In this document: positions 53,256 through 61,248 of the stretch, piece by piece
Layout: every line of letters begins with the position of its first letter
How positions within the stretch are numbered: position 1 is the stretch's first letter
DNA from: Bacillus pseudomycoides
Lineage (GTDB): Bacteria; Bacillota; Bacilli; Bacillales; Bacillaceae_G
Length of the DNA stretch: 64,000 bases
Assembly: GCF_002551005.1 (NCBI RefSeq)
Contig: NZ_NVOY01000004.1
Coordinates: 226,097 to 290,096 of the forward strand
Direction of reading: 5' to 3'
The notes under the pieces: model-generated
What the model was told of the DNA's origin: nothing
The model's database searches: none
The model's input: only the letters and a program-made list of their open reading frames with translations
Position numbers and translations under genes: made by a program

Positions 53256-53999
53256 TTACTGCTTTGTTTCCGCAGCTGATTCTTCTTTCTTTTCCTCAGG
53301 CTGTGCTGGTGGGGTAACTGGTTGATTTTGTTTCAACTGTTCTTCATTTGAATGATTCTCCTGCTTTTTCTCTTCTTGTTTTGGAGTTTGCTCTGTTTGC
53401 TGAGAAGAATTTGAAGGTTGTACAGGTGATATGATTTGAACACTGTTTGTTTGTTTCTTTTTCTCTTCATTTATTTGTTTTTCTAATGCCCCAATACGTT
53501 CATCTACTTTTTGTAAAACTGCTTGTTTCTCAATTTCACTGCGAATACTTTGCACTTCATTAAAACCAGTTTGTACATATTTTAATACCTCTTGTGCAGA
53601 ACTCTCTTTATTTTTCTTTGCATCTTCTACCGCTGTTTTATAATAGGACTCGACCTCCGTAAAGTTAGCTTGCAGCGCTGCGATTTCCGTCTTGATTGCT
53701 TCGCGGTGCTCCTTCCATGCAACGAGCTTACCTTCTAATTCTGCCACTGTTCCTTTTTCTGCATGATTGATCGCATTGAAGTGATTAAAGATCGCTTCTT
53801 TATGTTGCTTTGCTTCCCCTGTTAACTTTTCAATTGTTTTTGGAAAAACCATCGCAGTTGATAAGGTTGCCTCTACCTTTTGTTGATTCACAAAAGATGC
53901 TTCTGTATGTGTCACAACTTGAGATCCCATATAAAAAGCTATAGAACAAACACATGGTAATATAAGTATATTCCTTACTTTCTTTGATGATTTTTTCAT
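53256..53999 (-). CDS. DUF4047 matrix-locus protein
   Basis: The 247-aa protein has an N-terminal membrane or signal segment (ILILPCVCSIAFYMGSQVV) and a mostly helical, coiled-coil-prone middle (TIEKLTGEAKQHKEAIFNHF; VDERIGALEKQINEEKKKQT). Its tail is rich in Pro, Glu and Gln. It corresponds in place and type to the DUF4047 gene found after tasA in B. cereus (the BC1280 position), reported to take part in matrix fibre assembly. ATG 53999 follows GGCAGGTG; the upstream ATG 54014 lacks a site. Confidence 0.8.
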   Translation of the reverse strand: MKKSSKKVRNILILPCVCSIAFYMGSQVVTHTEASFVNQQKVEATLSTAMVFPKTIEKLTGEAKQHKEAIFNHFNAINHAEKGTVAELEGKLVAWKEHREAIKTEIAALQANFTEVESYYKTAVEDAKKNKESSAQEVLKYVQTGFNEVQSIRSEIEKQAVLQKVDERIGALEKQINEEKKKQTNSVQIISPVQPSNSSQQTEQTPKQEEKKQENHSNEEQLKQNQPVTPPAQPEEKKEESAAETKQ

Positions 54000-54064
54000 A
54001 TTCACACCTGCCATTAGATGAATTTATATTCCTTATAAAAAATTATAACATTCTGTATAAAGAA

Positions 54065-54093
54065 CAAGACCATCTAATAAAGATAGTCTTGTG
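54065..54093 (-). terminator. Hairpin after tasA
   Basis: On the minus strand ACAAGACTATCT and AGATGGTCTTGT pair (one mismatch) before TCTTTAT. It may attenuate read-through into the DUF4047 gene. AAAGAAC (54059-54065), a SinR-like half-site, lies beside it. Confidence 0.6.
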
Positions 54094-54106
54094 AATTCCT
54101 TAAACT

Positions 54107-54694
54107 TTATCTTTCTTCACCAGCAGTTTGCTGCGCATCAAACGTCCACTTCAATTGAAGTTTATCGCCTTGGAATTCGTTTTGATTCTTACCATTATCA
54201 ACAAATTCAAATTTCACAGTGAATTTATCAGAATTCCCTGCAGAAATACCTTTCTCATCCCAGAACCAAGCAATAAGATCATTATCTACAGCTGTAAGCG
54301 TGTCTTTCTTTAATTTATCTAACGTTGTTTCTTTTACGATTGTTTCATGTTTATCAATATTTCTCAAGAAAGTAACTTTAATATGTTTACCAAAATCTTC
54401 TTTATTGTCTCCCTTTGTATCTACTACACTATAATCTGTTTGCAATAATACTTTTTTAATATCTAAAGAACCTTTATTCTCTAATTTAAAATCACGTTTA
54501 ATTGTATCACCAGGTTTAAGATTGTCTACATTAACAATTGTCGTTGGATTTGCTACTAAATCAAGCGTACCTGCTGCAAACGTATTATTTGATACTTCTT
54601 TGTCACTAAAGTACGCAAATGTTCCTCCGCCAACTAGTGCTGCTCCAAGTACCGCTGACGCTACGCCCATTCCTAACTTCTTTTTTAATGCCAT
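54107..54694 (-). CDS. tasA: TasA major matrix fibre protein
   Basis: The 195-aa protein has the same SipW-dependent signal type as CalY (MALKKKLGMGVASAVLG, GGGTFAYFSDKEVSNNTFAA) and a TasA beta-sandwich (NLKPGDTIKRDFKLENKGSL). It forms extracellular fibres of the biofilm. N-terminal identity with CalY points to paralogy. ATG 54694 follows GGGGGAAA. Second in the sipW operon. Confidence 0.92.
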   Translation of the reverse strand: MALKKKLGMGVASAVLGAALVGGGTFAYFSDKEVSNNTFAAGTLDLVANPTTIVNVDNLKPGDTIKRDFKLENKGSLDIKKVLLQTDYSVVDTKGDNKEDFGKHIKVTFLRNIDKHETIVKETTLDKLKKDTLTAVDNDLIAWFWDEKGISAGNSDKFTVKFEFVDNGKNQNEFQGDKLQLKWTFDAQQTAGEER

Positions 54695-54757
54695 TCCAAT
54701 TTCCCCCTAAGCTCTACATATATTGTTAACCTTCAATAATTGAAGAGTATAACCATT

Positions 54758-55333
54758 CTATACTGATTGCCCTGCATCGGAAGACTTGCTTTTCTTTTCA
54801 GAATCAATGTTGCGTATTGCTCCAAAAATAGTAACTGCAGAATATCCTAATAATAAAACCCCTGGAATAATTAATAACAACGCTGCCCCGGCTTTTGAAT
54901 TTGCATAACTTAATAAATAACCAACATACGGAACAGTAATATCCGCATATTTTCCGATTACATTTTCAGCAAGAACCGGGTTTAAATCAGGACCATTATT
55001 ATTGTCCCCTTTTGTTTCATAGGCCACTTTTCCATTTATATTTTTCACATCAATAATGCGGTGAGTCACAATCTTGTTATCTTTCTCTTTAAACGTAATA
55101 ACATCGCCTTTTTTATACTTTGAACCATCTTTTGTCGGTTCAATTGCAATAACAGATCCTGTTAAAAACGTAGGTTCCATCGACCCTGATAATACCGCTT
55201 TGAATTGGTATCCCATCACCGTTGGATCACTGCCACTCGCCTTTGACGAAATCACAACAAACGCTAAAACAACCATAATCGTAAACAAAACAAAAGAAAT
55301 GATATTACTAATCACTTTCCATACTAACTTCAT
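54758..55333 (-). CDS. sipW: Signal peptidase I, ER/SipW type
   Basis: The 191-aa protein has an N-terminal helix, the catalytic serine in LSGSMEPTF (S51), and histidine instead of lysine as general base (IVTHRIIDV, H91), the mark of SipW-type peptidases. A C-terminal helix follows (AALLLIIPGVLLLGYSAV). SipW cleaves TasA and CalY precursors. ATG 55333 follows AAGGAAGG. It starts the leftward matrix operon under a SinR-like palindrome. Confidence 0.93.
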   Translation of the reverse strand: MKLVWKVISNIISFVLFTIMVVLAFVVISSKASGSDPTVMGYQFKAVLSGSMEPTFLTGSVIAIEPTKDGSKYKKGDVITFKEKDNKIVTHRIIDVKNINGKVAYETKGDNNNGPDLNPVLAENVIGKYADITVPYVGYLLSYANSKAGAALLLIIPGVLLLGYSAVTIFGAIRNIDSEKKSKSSDAGQSV

Positions 55334-55399
55334 CTGTTTCCTTCCTTTCTTTAATTTCGTCTTTATATAAGCAAATCGCAAAAAACATTCATATTCGAC

Positions 55400-55415
55400 G
55401 TTCTTTTTAAAGAAC
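55400..55415 (-). promoter_or_regulatory. SinR-like operator upstream of sipW
   Basis: GTTCTTT-TT-AAAGAAC: two SinR half-sites (GTTCTYT) in inverted orientation two bases apart, 67 bases before the sipW start. It is the clearest such site in the window. Confidence 0.7.
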
Positions 55416-55454
55416 TCACAACTATATTATAACGAATATTCAAAAAATACAATA

Positions 55455-55486
55455 AAAAATAGGCAAAATGCATTTGCCTATTTTCA
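55455..55486 (-). terminator. Terminator of the D,D-carboxypeptidase gene
   Basis: AAAATAGGCAAA / TTTGCCTATTTT stem with T run on the minus strand. Confidence 0.82.
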
Positions 55487-56719
55487 TCGCGACAACATCT
55501 TCTGTCTTTTACGATTCCAAAGAAATACCCCAATACTAACGACAATAAGAATAGCTGCGCCAATACCAGCCATTAGCTCGTACGAATATGTAGATGTTGT
55601 TACATTATTCTCTTTCGGCTTCTCAAACGCAACATCTTCTTTCGAAAGAACATTTATACTTTCTATCGTTTGATCATTTTTTTTCAGATCTACAGTCCCA
55701 ATCACATCACCGCGGTGAAGACCTGTTTGATATAAATTCGCCTCATCAACATGCTTTTCTTTAAAAACAGCCTGGACATTTTTCGCTTCCCCTTGCTTTA
55801 ATACAAGATCAACACTTCTCTCCAACTCACCATCTACTGATTTATTCAAGTAAAGCATTTGCTTTGTCCAATTGTTTTTATCTAACACTTGCTGTTTTGC
55901 AAACTGTGGAAATGCATAATCAGCAAGCTTTCTCATATCTTCATAAATTTCTGGTTTTTGTGAAGCCATTACGACATTCACAATACGATTTCCATCTTTT
56001 TCATTCATTTGCACAAGTGTGTTATGCGCCTCATTTGTAAAACCCGTTTTCCCGCCAATACAATATGGATTCTCAAAATATTGTCCTTTATTAAAAATAA
56101 AAGCACTTTGTCTTGACGTTGTAACATTTGTTCGCTTCGTATTCATTGCCGTCATAATTTCCGGATGCTTCATCGCACCTCTTGTAATCATGGCCATATC
56201 ATATGCCGTTGTATAATGATTTGGATCATGAAGACCATTTGGCGTAACAAAATGACTATCCTTTGCACCTAACTGCACTGCCTTCTCATTCATCATCTTC
56301 GCAAAATTTTCCGGACTTCCTGCCACATGCTCCGCAATCGCATACGCCACATCATTTGCACTCAGCACCATCAAAATCATAAGTGCAGTATCACGATCTA
56401 CCGTTTCACCTTGTTGAAATTCAATTTGATAATTACTTTTCTCCTGTTCAAGAGCTTTTTGAGAAAAACCAATTTGCTCTCCAGGCTGTACATTCTCCAT
56501 TAACAAAATACTCGTTAACACTTTCGTCATACTAGCTGGAAAAGCACGCTGATGTGCATTCTTGTCATACAAAACATCACCTGTTTTCGCATCAATTGTT
56601 ACCGCAAACTGCCCGAACACTTCCGGCGCTGGTACACTCTCTGCATACAACTTAACAGGCGCAAGTAAAAATAACAAACTCGCAATAACAAGAGCCGAAA
56701 TTTTCTTACAATTAAACAT
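55484..56719 (-). CDS. D-alanyl-D-alanine carboxypeptidase (PBP5-like)
   Basis: The 411-aa protein has a signal peptide, the serine active-site motif S-M-T-K (63-66), S-A-N in LSANDVAYA and K-T-G in GGKTGFTNEAH. A PBP5 C-terminal beta domain and a membrane anchor helix (LMAGIGAAILIVVSIGVFLW) followed by basic residues complete it. It trims the terminal D-Ala of peptidoglycan stem peptides on the outer face of the membrane. DacA, DacB and DacF paralogues cannot be told apart here; an unlinked position argues against the dacF-spoIIA operon. Confidence 0.92.
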   Translation of the reverse strand: MFNCKKISALVIASLLFLLAPVKLYAESVPAPEVFGQFAVTIDAKTGDVLYDKNAHQRAFPASMTKVLTSILLMENVQPGEQIGFSQKALEQEKSNYQIEFQQGETVDRDTALMILMVLSANDVAYAIAEHVAGSPENFAKMMNEKAVQLGAKDSHFVTPNGLHDPNHYTTAYDMAMITRGAMKHPEIMTAMNTKRTNVTTSRQSAFIFNKGQYFENPYCIGGKTGFTNEAHNTLVQMNEKDGNRIVNVVMASQKPEIYEDMRKLADYAFPQFAKQQVLDKNNWTKQMLYLNKSVDGELERSVDLVLKQGEAKNVQAVFKEKHVDEANLYQTGLHRGDVIGTVDLKKNDQTIESINVLSKEDVAFEKPKENNVTTSTYSYELMAGIGAAILIVVSIGVFLWNRKRQKMLSR

Positions 56720-56867
56720 ACACTTCTCCCTTTTCTTAACTCTATATGTATACGTTTTCTATTATAAAAATCAAAAGGAATACGACACTACCTTTTATTC
56801 ACCGTTTTTCAGTATATCATAATTTTACAAAAAAAGACATCATAAAAATGTATAAAAATAGGAGGAA

Positions 56868-57095
56868 TCACTCCTCCTTATCTTCCTCATCACTTAAAAG
56901 ATCCATAAATCTTTTTTTCGCTTCCTCTTCCGTTATCTCCTCCGTTACCCCGATAAATGACCAATCCTTTGACTCTACCCACTTCAAAAACTCATTTGCA
57001 AATTCTTCTTGAGACACATCTACATCTAAAACTGCTCCATTAACAGCAATCGTTCTAAATCTCGGCACATACATTCTATAAGTCCGTCTTACCAT
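56868..57095 (-). CDS. Small acidic protein of unknown function (75 aa)
   Basis: ATG 57095 follows GGGGTG. The protein has a basic N-terminus (MVRRTYRMYVPRFRTI), a middle with FLKWVESKDWSFIGV, and a strongly acidic helical C-terminus (DLLSDEEDKEE). I do not recognise a family. A hairpin GGAGGAA/CTCCTCC overlaps its end. Confidence 0.6.
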   Translation of the reverse strand: MVRRTYRMYVPRFRTIAVNGAVLDVDVSQEEFANEFLKWVESKDWSFIGVTEEITEEEAKKRFMDLLSDEEDKEE

Positions 57096-57271
57096 TTACA
57101 CCCCTTCATTCATATATATATTCTTATAAACCTATTAATTATTCCTTTGTATAATATATTAATAAAATGGTAAAAAATGAACTCTTCATATGCCCTAAAA
57201 ACTACTATTTATATTAAAAACTTCTTTCTTTTTAAGAGGAAAAGAGAGTGACTTATGTATCAATATCGTAT

Positions 57272-57814
57272 TTATTTGCTATGCTGCTTAATATATTCAT
57301 CGTAAACAGGAACTTCACTACCATTCCCCGCTCCAGCCCTTGCACTATTAAAAACCTTAACATCCTTCACGTCCAATCCATTTATTTTAATATCAAGGTC
57401 ATGAACAATACGATGAGCATATCTTAATGCCTCAGTGTCATGATGCTTCACTGCAATATTATGTAACTTCTCAGCCCGTTCCAAATCTTCTTTCAATCCA
57501 CCCTTAGACAAAGAAGCAGCTTCCTTCAACGTAACAGCAATTAACTCAAAAGAACTTTTAGAATCCTCCCATGACGGACTATTCACATCCTCATATTTTT
57601 CATACTTCTCCCAGCCTGTAATATTATTTAAATCACTATGTATCGCTGTTATTTTGTGCGGAACATTCTTTGATAAATCCTCTTCTTTTACTTGTTCAGC
57701 CTTCTCAGCTTTACGTTCTTGTTGATCCGTTTTATAAAACAACTGGTAACCACCAAATATCACTCCTACTAAAACAAGACCTCCAACAACGAACACTATC
57801 CCCTTTTTAAACAT
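57272..57814 (-). CDS. Membrane-anchored protein of unknown function (180 aa)
   Basis: ATG 57814 follows GGGGGAG; the longer open frame has no site. The protein has an N-terminal helix (MFKKGIVFVVGGLVLVGVIF), a charged linker, and a soluble, mostly helical region (SFELIAVTLKEAASLSKGGL; AEKLHNIAVKHHDTEALRYA) that should lie outside the cell. Histidine-rich middle; no named domain recognised. Confidence 0.65.
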   Translation of the reverse strand: MFKKGIVFVVGGLVLVGVIFGGYQLFYKTDQQERKAEKAEQVKEEDLSKNVPHKITAIHSDLNNITGWEKYEKYEDVNSPSWEDSKSSFELIAVTLKEAASLSKGGLKEDLERAEKLHNIAVKHHDTEALRYAHRIVHDLDIKINGLDVKDVKVFNSARAGAGNGSEVPVYDEYIKQHSK

Positions 57815-57971
57815 CTTGCTCCCCCTATACACCCATATCTTATTGATTCCCATCATATCACATTTGCTAGAATATACCTTTTCCTATCTTATCGTATAGA
57901 ACACATATAATGAGGTAAAATGAAAAGCAACACCCTTCTGGTAATTATTCGAAATTTACAAATAAAAAGTC

Positions 57972-58001
57972 TTGTAGAGTTCCCATCATTTCATTTATAA
58001 T
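57972..58001 (+). promoter_or_regulatory. Likely promoter of the tRNA gene
   Basis: TTGTAG (57972-57977), 18 bases, TATAAT (57996-58001), about 46 bases before the tRNA. Confidence 0.55.
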
Positions 58002-58047
58002 AGAAACCATAAAATAACAAAGATGTTTATCCATCACCATCTATCAT

Positions 58048-58120
58048 GATCCCGTAGCTCAGCAGGGAGAGCGCCACCTTGACAGGGTGGAGGTCGCTGG
58101 TTCGAGGCCAGTTGGGATCA
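58048..58120 (+). tRNA. tRNA-Val (anticodon GAC)
   Basis: A 73-base cloverleaf: acceptor GATCCCG pairs TGGGATC (one G-U), D stem GCTC/GAGC, anticodon stem CCACC/GGTGG around loop TTGACAG (anticodon GAC, valine), T arm CTGG-TTCGAGG-CCAG, discriminator A. CCA is not encoded. The AT-rich accessory region begins right after it, and tRNA 3' ends are common integration sites. Confidence 0.93.
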
Positions 58121-58124
58121 TAAG

Positions 58125-58155
58125 AAAAAAGCCTTGATAATCAAGGCTTTTTCTT
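58125..58155 (+). terminator. Terminator of the tRNA gene
   Basis: AAAAAAGCCTTGA (58125-58137) pairs TCAAGGCTTTTT (58141-58152), then T. Confidence 0.88.
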
Positions 58156-58371
58156 TATGTAGCAGACCTTTGTCTTTTTTTAAAAGGTAAATTCTTTGCT
58201 TCTTGGTCAAGATTTGGTCAATAACTCTCTTTTGGTCAACGGTTTCGATTTTTGTGAGCTTTAATGAATAACCTACACTATTCTCTAATTCCAATACGTA
58301 AAGAACTAAATCAGTTTTATCTTACACATGACTGAATTAACACGCACTACGAATAGGGATATTTAACCCCT

Positions 58372-58968
58372 CTAAGAACTTAATTCTTCTCTTGAAAGAC
58401 AGACTAGTTTAATACAATCATATGCTTTATCTATATCCCCTTTATGTAACTGTATAAGTGGCTTTATTACATATTTACTGACTGCCTCCTGATCTGCTAA
58501 TACTTCCAGTGGGAGAAAGTAATTAACAATACTTATATAGTTTGTGTGTACTGTTTTATATAGATTATTGTAGCTTAAATTAACTACCTGTGATGATTCA
58601 CTCCAGCCTGCACTATAAATTTCATCACATTTTCCTAATGTATGATTATCTTGCATTTCTATGTATAAACAAGACACAAATGGAATTGTATTTGTAATGC
58701 CGTCGTAAGCCTCATCAAATATAATATTTATCGCTACTCCCTTGCTAAAATCTTGATCAGTTGTAAAAACCCGCTGTTGAAAATATGGCAGCCAAAATCG
58801 AGGGTATGCATAATGATTTGAGCGGTCCCACATCACTGCGTTATCTCCAACTGGTTTCCATCCATAGCTAACAAACATGTCATTAACAACGGAGATAAAA
58901 TGACTAGTTTCTGAACAAATTTTGAACATTGCATCATATATTTTTTTAATTTCTTTTCCTAAACTCAT
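58372..58968 (-). CDS. Unknown protein coupled to a nuclease-like gene (198 aa)
   Basis: ATG 58968 follows GGAGGTGAAGCT; this site lies across the end of the upstream gene, so translation is coupled. The protein is soluble, with helical ends and a beta-rich middle of aromatic residues (YAYPRFWLPYFQQRVFTTDQ, AGWSESSQVVNLSYNNLYKT). I know no family for it. As the second gene of a nuclease-like operon in an island, it might be a specificity, inhibitor or sensor partner; that is inference. Confidence 0.65.
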   Translation of the reverse strand: MSLGKEIKKIYDAMFKICSETSHFISVVNDMFVSYGWKPVGDNAVMWDRSNHYAYPRFWLPYFQQRVFTTDQDFSKGVAINIIFDEAYDGITNTIPFVSCLYIEMQDNHTLGKCDEIYSAGWSESSQVVNLSYNNLYKTVHTNYISIVNYFLPLEVLADQEAVSKYVIKPLIQLHKGDIDKAYDCIKLVCLSREELSS

Positions 58969-58972
58969 AGCT

Positions 58973-59731
58973 TCACCTCCAAAAATAAAATTCTTTGAGT
59001 TGTTCATTACATATCGGTTTCTGAAACCCGTTAAAAGAGGACAATCGCTTCCGCTCTAATAAAATCTTTAAATCCTCTAGCATTAATTTATAACTATAAT
59101 TCATGCTTCTATTGTTATTTAAGGCTTCCCTAGCAATATTCCATGCAGCTTGCCAATTAACCCAATACAAATTCTTTAAATTTTCTTCTGTGAAACCTTG
59201 ATTTCGCAAAATTTTCATGGTTTCGTTTGTCGCCTCTTTAGGAATTGCATTATGAGCGGTAACAAATAACAAAAGTCGTTTCCGAGAATTCATTAACCTC
59301 TCTTTTAATGATTGATCAATCTTAAAATTCCCAGTTATTAATTCAAAGTATTGCTCAGCTAATTGATCACCCTTAAATAGTTGCATTTCACTTAAGTCGT
59401 GATCACGCTTTACATTACTTTTACCACTTCTGTACTTAGCCTCAACCACAATTGAAATGGGAGGCTTATCAAGAAGAGTCAGTAATATCAATAGGTCTGG
59501 TTCCCTCTTCAGAAAAGAAGTTTTAGGCCAAAAAATGAAATCAGTCTTAATTACATCATCACACAAGTAACTCATTGTTTCCCCAGTTGCAAAACTAACA
59601 GCTCTTTTTAAAAATGGGAGAAACGCTAAATCAAAAGGAAGATATTTAAAAGTTGAAAACACATCTGACGTTAACAAATCTTCCATTCCCTCATATTCGG
59701 GAATTTTCCCATGAATTTCAGCAATTGTCAT
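58973..59731 (-). CDS. PD-(D/E)XK nuclease-like protein
   Basis: From ATG 59731 the protein has 252 residues. It shows the core of restriction-endonuclease-like folds: an N-terminal helix with acidic residues (EYEGMEDLLTSDVFS), EPDLLI with D79, then ISIVVEAKYRSGKSN with E97-x-K99, and a following glutamine helix (QLAEQYFEL). It probably cuts or binds DNA, but could be a small-molecule or tRNA-acting relative. AAGGTAGTGAGAG precedes the ATG; a GTG three codons upstream (59740) or an ATG at 59845 are other possible starts. First gene of a two-gene operon. Confidence 0.65.
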   Translation of the reverse strand: MTIAEIHGKIPEYEGMEDLLTSDVFSTFKYLPFDLAFLPFLKRAVSFATGETMSYLCDDVIKTDFIFWPKTSFLKREPDLLILLTLLDKPPISIVVEAKYRSGKSNVKRDHDLSEMQLFKGDQLAEQYFELITGNFKIDQSLKERLMNSRKRLLLFVTAHNAIPKEATNETMKILRNQGFTEENLKNLYWVNWQAAWNIAREALNNNRSMNYSYKLMLEDLKILLERKRLSSFNGFQKPICNEQLKEFYFWR

Positions 59732-60073
59732 AACTCTCACTACCTTAAATGTGATAATTACATTCTTCTTATTTACTAATAGGTGAATTTTCTTTGTATA
59801 ATCCCCTAAATATTCCCTACTCCTACCATATAACTTAAAAAGCATTCCGCTTTCCTTTTCATGTACAACTCCGCTTCTCTCTTCTATAAACTCCTTTATA
59901 TCTAGGCAGTCAAAACTATTATCTTTGAATTTTTATCCTACTATTATATCAATCTCCACGGATTAACCCCCTAATTTTAGGCACATACTATCCTTAACTC
60001 ATTGTTTCATAGAATTGCTCTTTCTTTCGGCAAGTTGCTTCTTTTTTCAGATGAGACAAGAAAAAATCTCGTC

Positions 60074-60605
60074 TCATACTCTAACTTCTTTAATTTTTAA
60101 CATTTCGATTTGCGTTCGTCGATAAAATTCATTTAGTGATAAATCCAAAATACTAGAGTGAATCCTTCGGTTGTTGTAAAACTCAATATATACAGCTACT
60201 TCTTGATAAGCTTCTGCATATGTTTGAAACATGCAGCGCTTCAGACATTCATACTCTAGTAAACGATGAAATGATTCAATATGAGCGTTCATATTTGATG
60301 TCTTCGGTGGAATTCGCTCCTGTAGGGTTACACAAGTGTGGCACACTTTTTCAAATGCATTCGAAATAAATTGTGGATCATTGTCAGTGCGAATCACAGG
60401 CTTGTGTTCCTTCTCAAATTGTTTCCGCTTGAATTAAGCCCTTTGTACAAGATGACCAGCATCTTTCCCTGTACAGGGTAAACCAATGTGATAGTCAACG
60501 AAAGAACGATCATACACATCGATAATGGATAGGATATAAAAGAAACGAGCTTCTCCTTCTATGTAGCCATACTTAATATCCGTCTCCCATAACTGATTGG
60601 AGCCA
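60074..60605 (-). pseudogene. IS3 orfB transposase, broken
   Basis: The integrase core survives in pieces: NQLWETDIKYGYIEGEARFF then YILSIIDVYDRSFVDYHIG (first Asp). A stop and frame change near 60433 follow, then VIRTDNDPQFISNAFEKV (second Asp) and MNAHIESFHRLLEYECL (Glu) to YNNRRIHSSIL. The DDE residues are present but the frame is interrupted and the N-terminus deleted. Confidence 0.82.
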
Positions 60606-61019
60606 GTAATTTACAATTTGAATTCGTTCTTCTAACGTTGTTTTTCTTCTACTTATCATAGAGTTTGTCATTCCTTTACCCGTATCATTTAGTTCTCTAT
60701 GACTATTATACTTTTTAATCCATTTTCTCAAAACCGCAGTACTGGATATATTGTATTTTTGGATAACCTTGCTTAGCGAATAGTGCCCTGATAGATAATC
60801 ATTGACGGCTGCTAACTTTAGCTCTTTTGAATAACGCTTCCAAGAAAGGGCTTCTTCTAGGCCGTCTTCACCATTCACTTTATACCTTCTCTTCCAATCT
60901 CTAATAGTCCCAGGATCAACCGAAAATTTAGTAGTAATGTCAGCTATTGATTGATGACCATCTTTATAAAGAACTAAAATCGCCAATTTTTCAGCTTTAG
61001 AATATTTCATTCGAGCCAT
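60573..61019 (-). pseudogene. IS3 orfA, C-terminus lost
   Basis: Two helix-turn-helix units are readable (KLAILVLYKDGHQSIADIT, TKFSVDPGTIRDWKRRY; KLAAVNDYLSGHYSLSKVI, YNISSTAVLRKWIKKY). The frame then runs, after the deletion, into out-of-frame orfB sequence, ending QSVMGDGY. ATG 61019. Confidence 0.8.
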
Positions 61020-61248
61020 AAAAAAATACTCCCCTTAGATAAACATATTTTGATTTTTTATCTGTCTACCTAATAGGGAGCATATCACATTTCACTTTTA
61101 ATTAAATGCTATTACTGTCGAGCGAAAATAAATTAATACATAAAATATAACTTTAATGGAAAAACAATCCACAAATTATTATTTTTATGTATAATAAAAA
61201 AGAATATTTTGCTATTTGTTTAGTTAAAAAAGACAGGGGGAAAAACTT

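Larger units (their letters stand above)
60060..61080 (-). mobile_element. Degenerate IS3-family insertion sequence
   Basis: Remains of orfA and orfB of an IS3-type element lie in order on the minus strand, with an internal deletion joining them and further frame breaks in orfB. The outer ends are approximate: a short GAGACAAG...CTCGTCTC hairpin near 60053-60075 and the motif GTGATATGCTCCCTATTAGG near 61068-61087 are the likely edges, but I could not match inverted repeats. Confidence 0.75.

Noticed and set aside
57255-57305. A 16-codon plus-strand ORF with GAGGAAAAGAGAG upstream
   Set aside because: It lies antisense to the end of the 180-aa gene, has no terminator, and spacing is loose; probably chance.
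58160-58270. Possible 3' end of an integrase gene after the tRNA (GACCAA-rich minus-strand sequence)
   Set aside because: The stretch is reminiscent of integrase tails next to attachment sites, but no catalytic motif is readable, so I do not call it.
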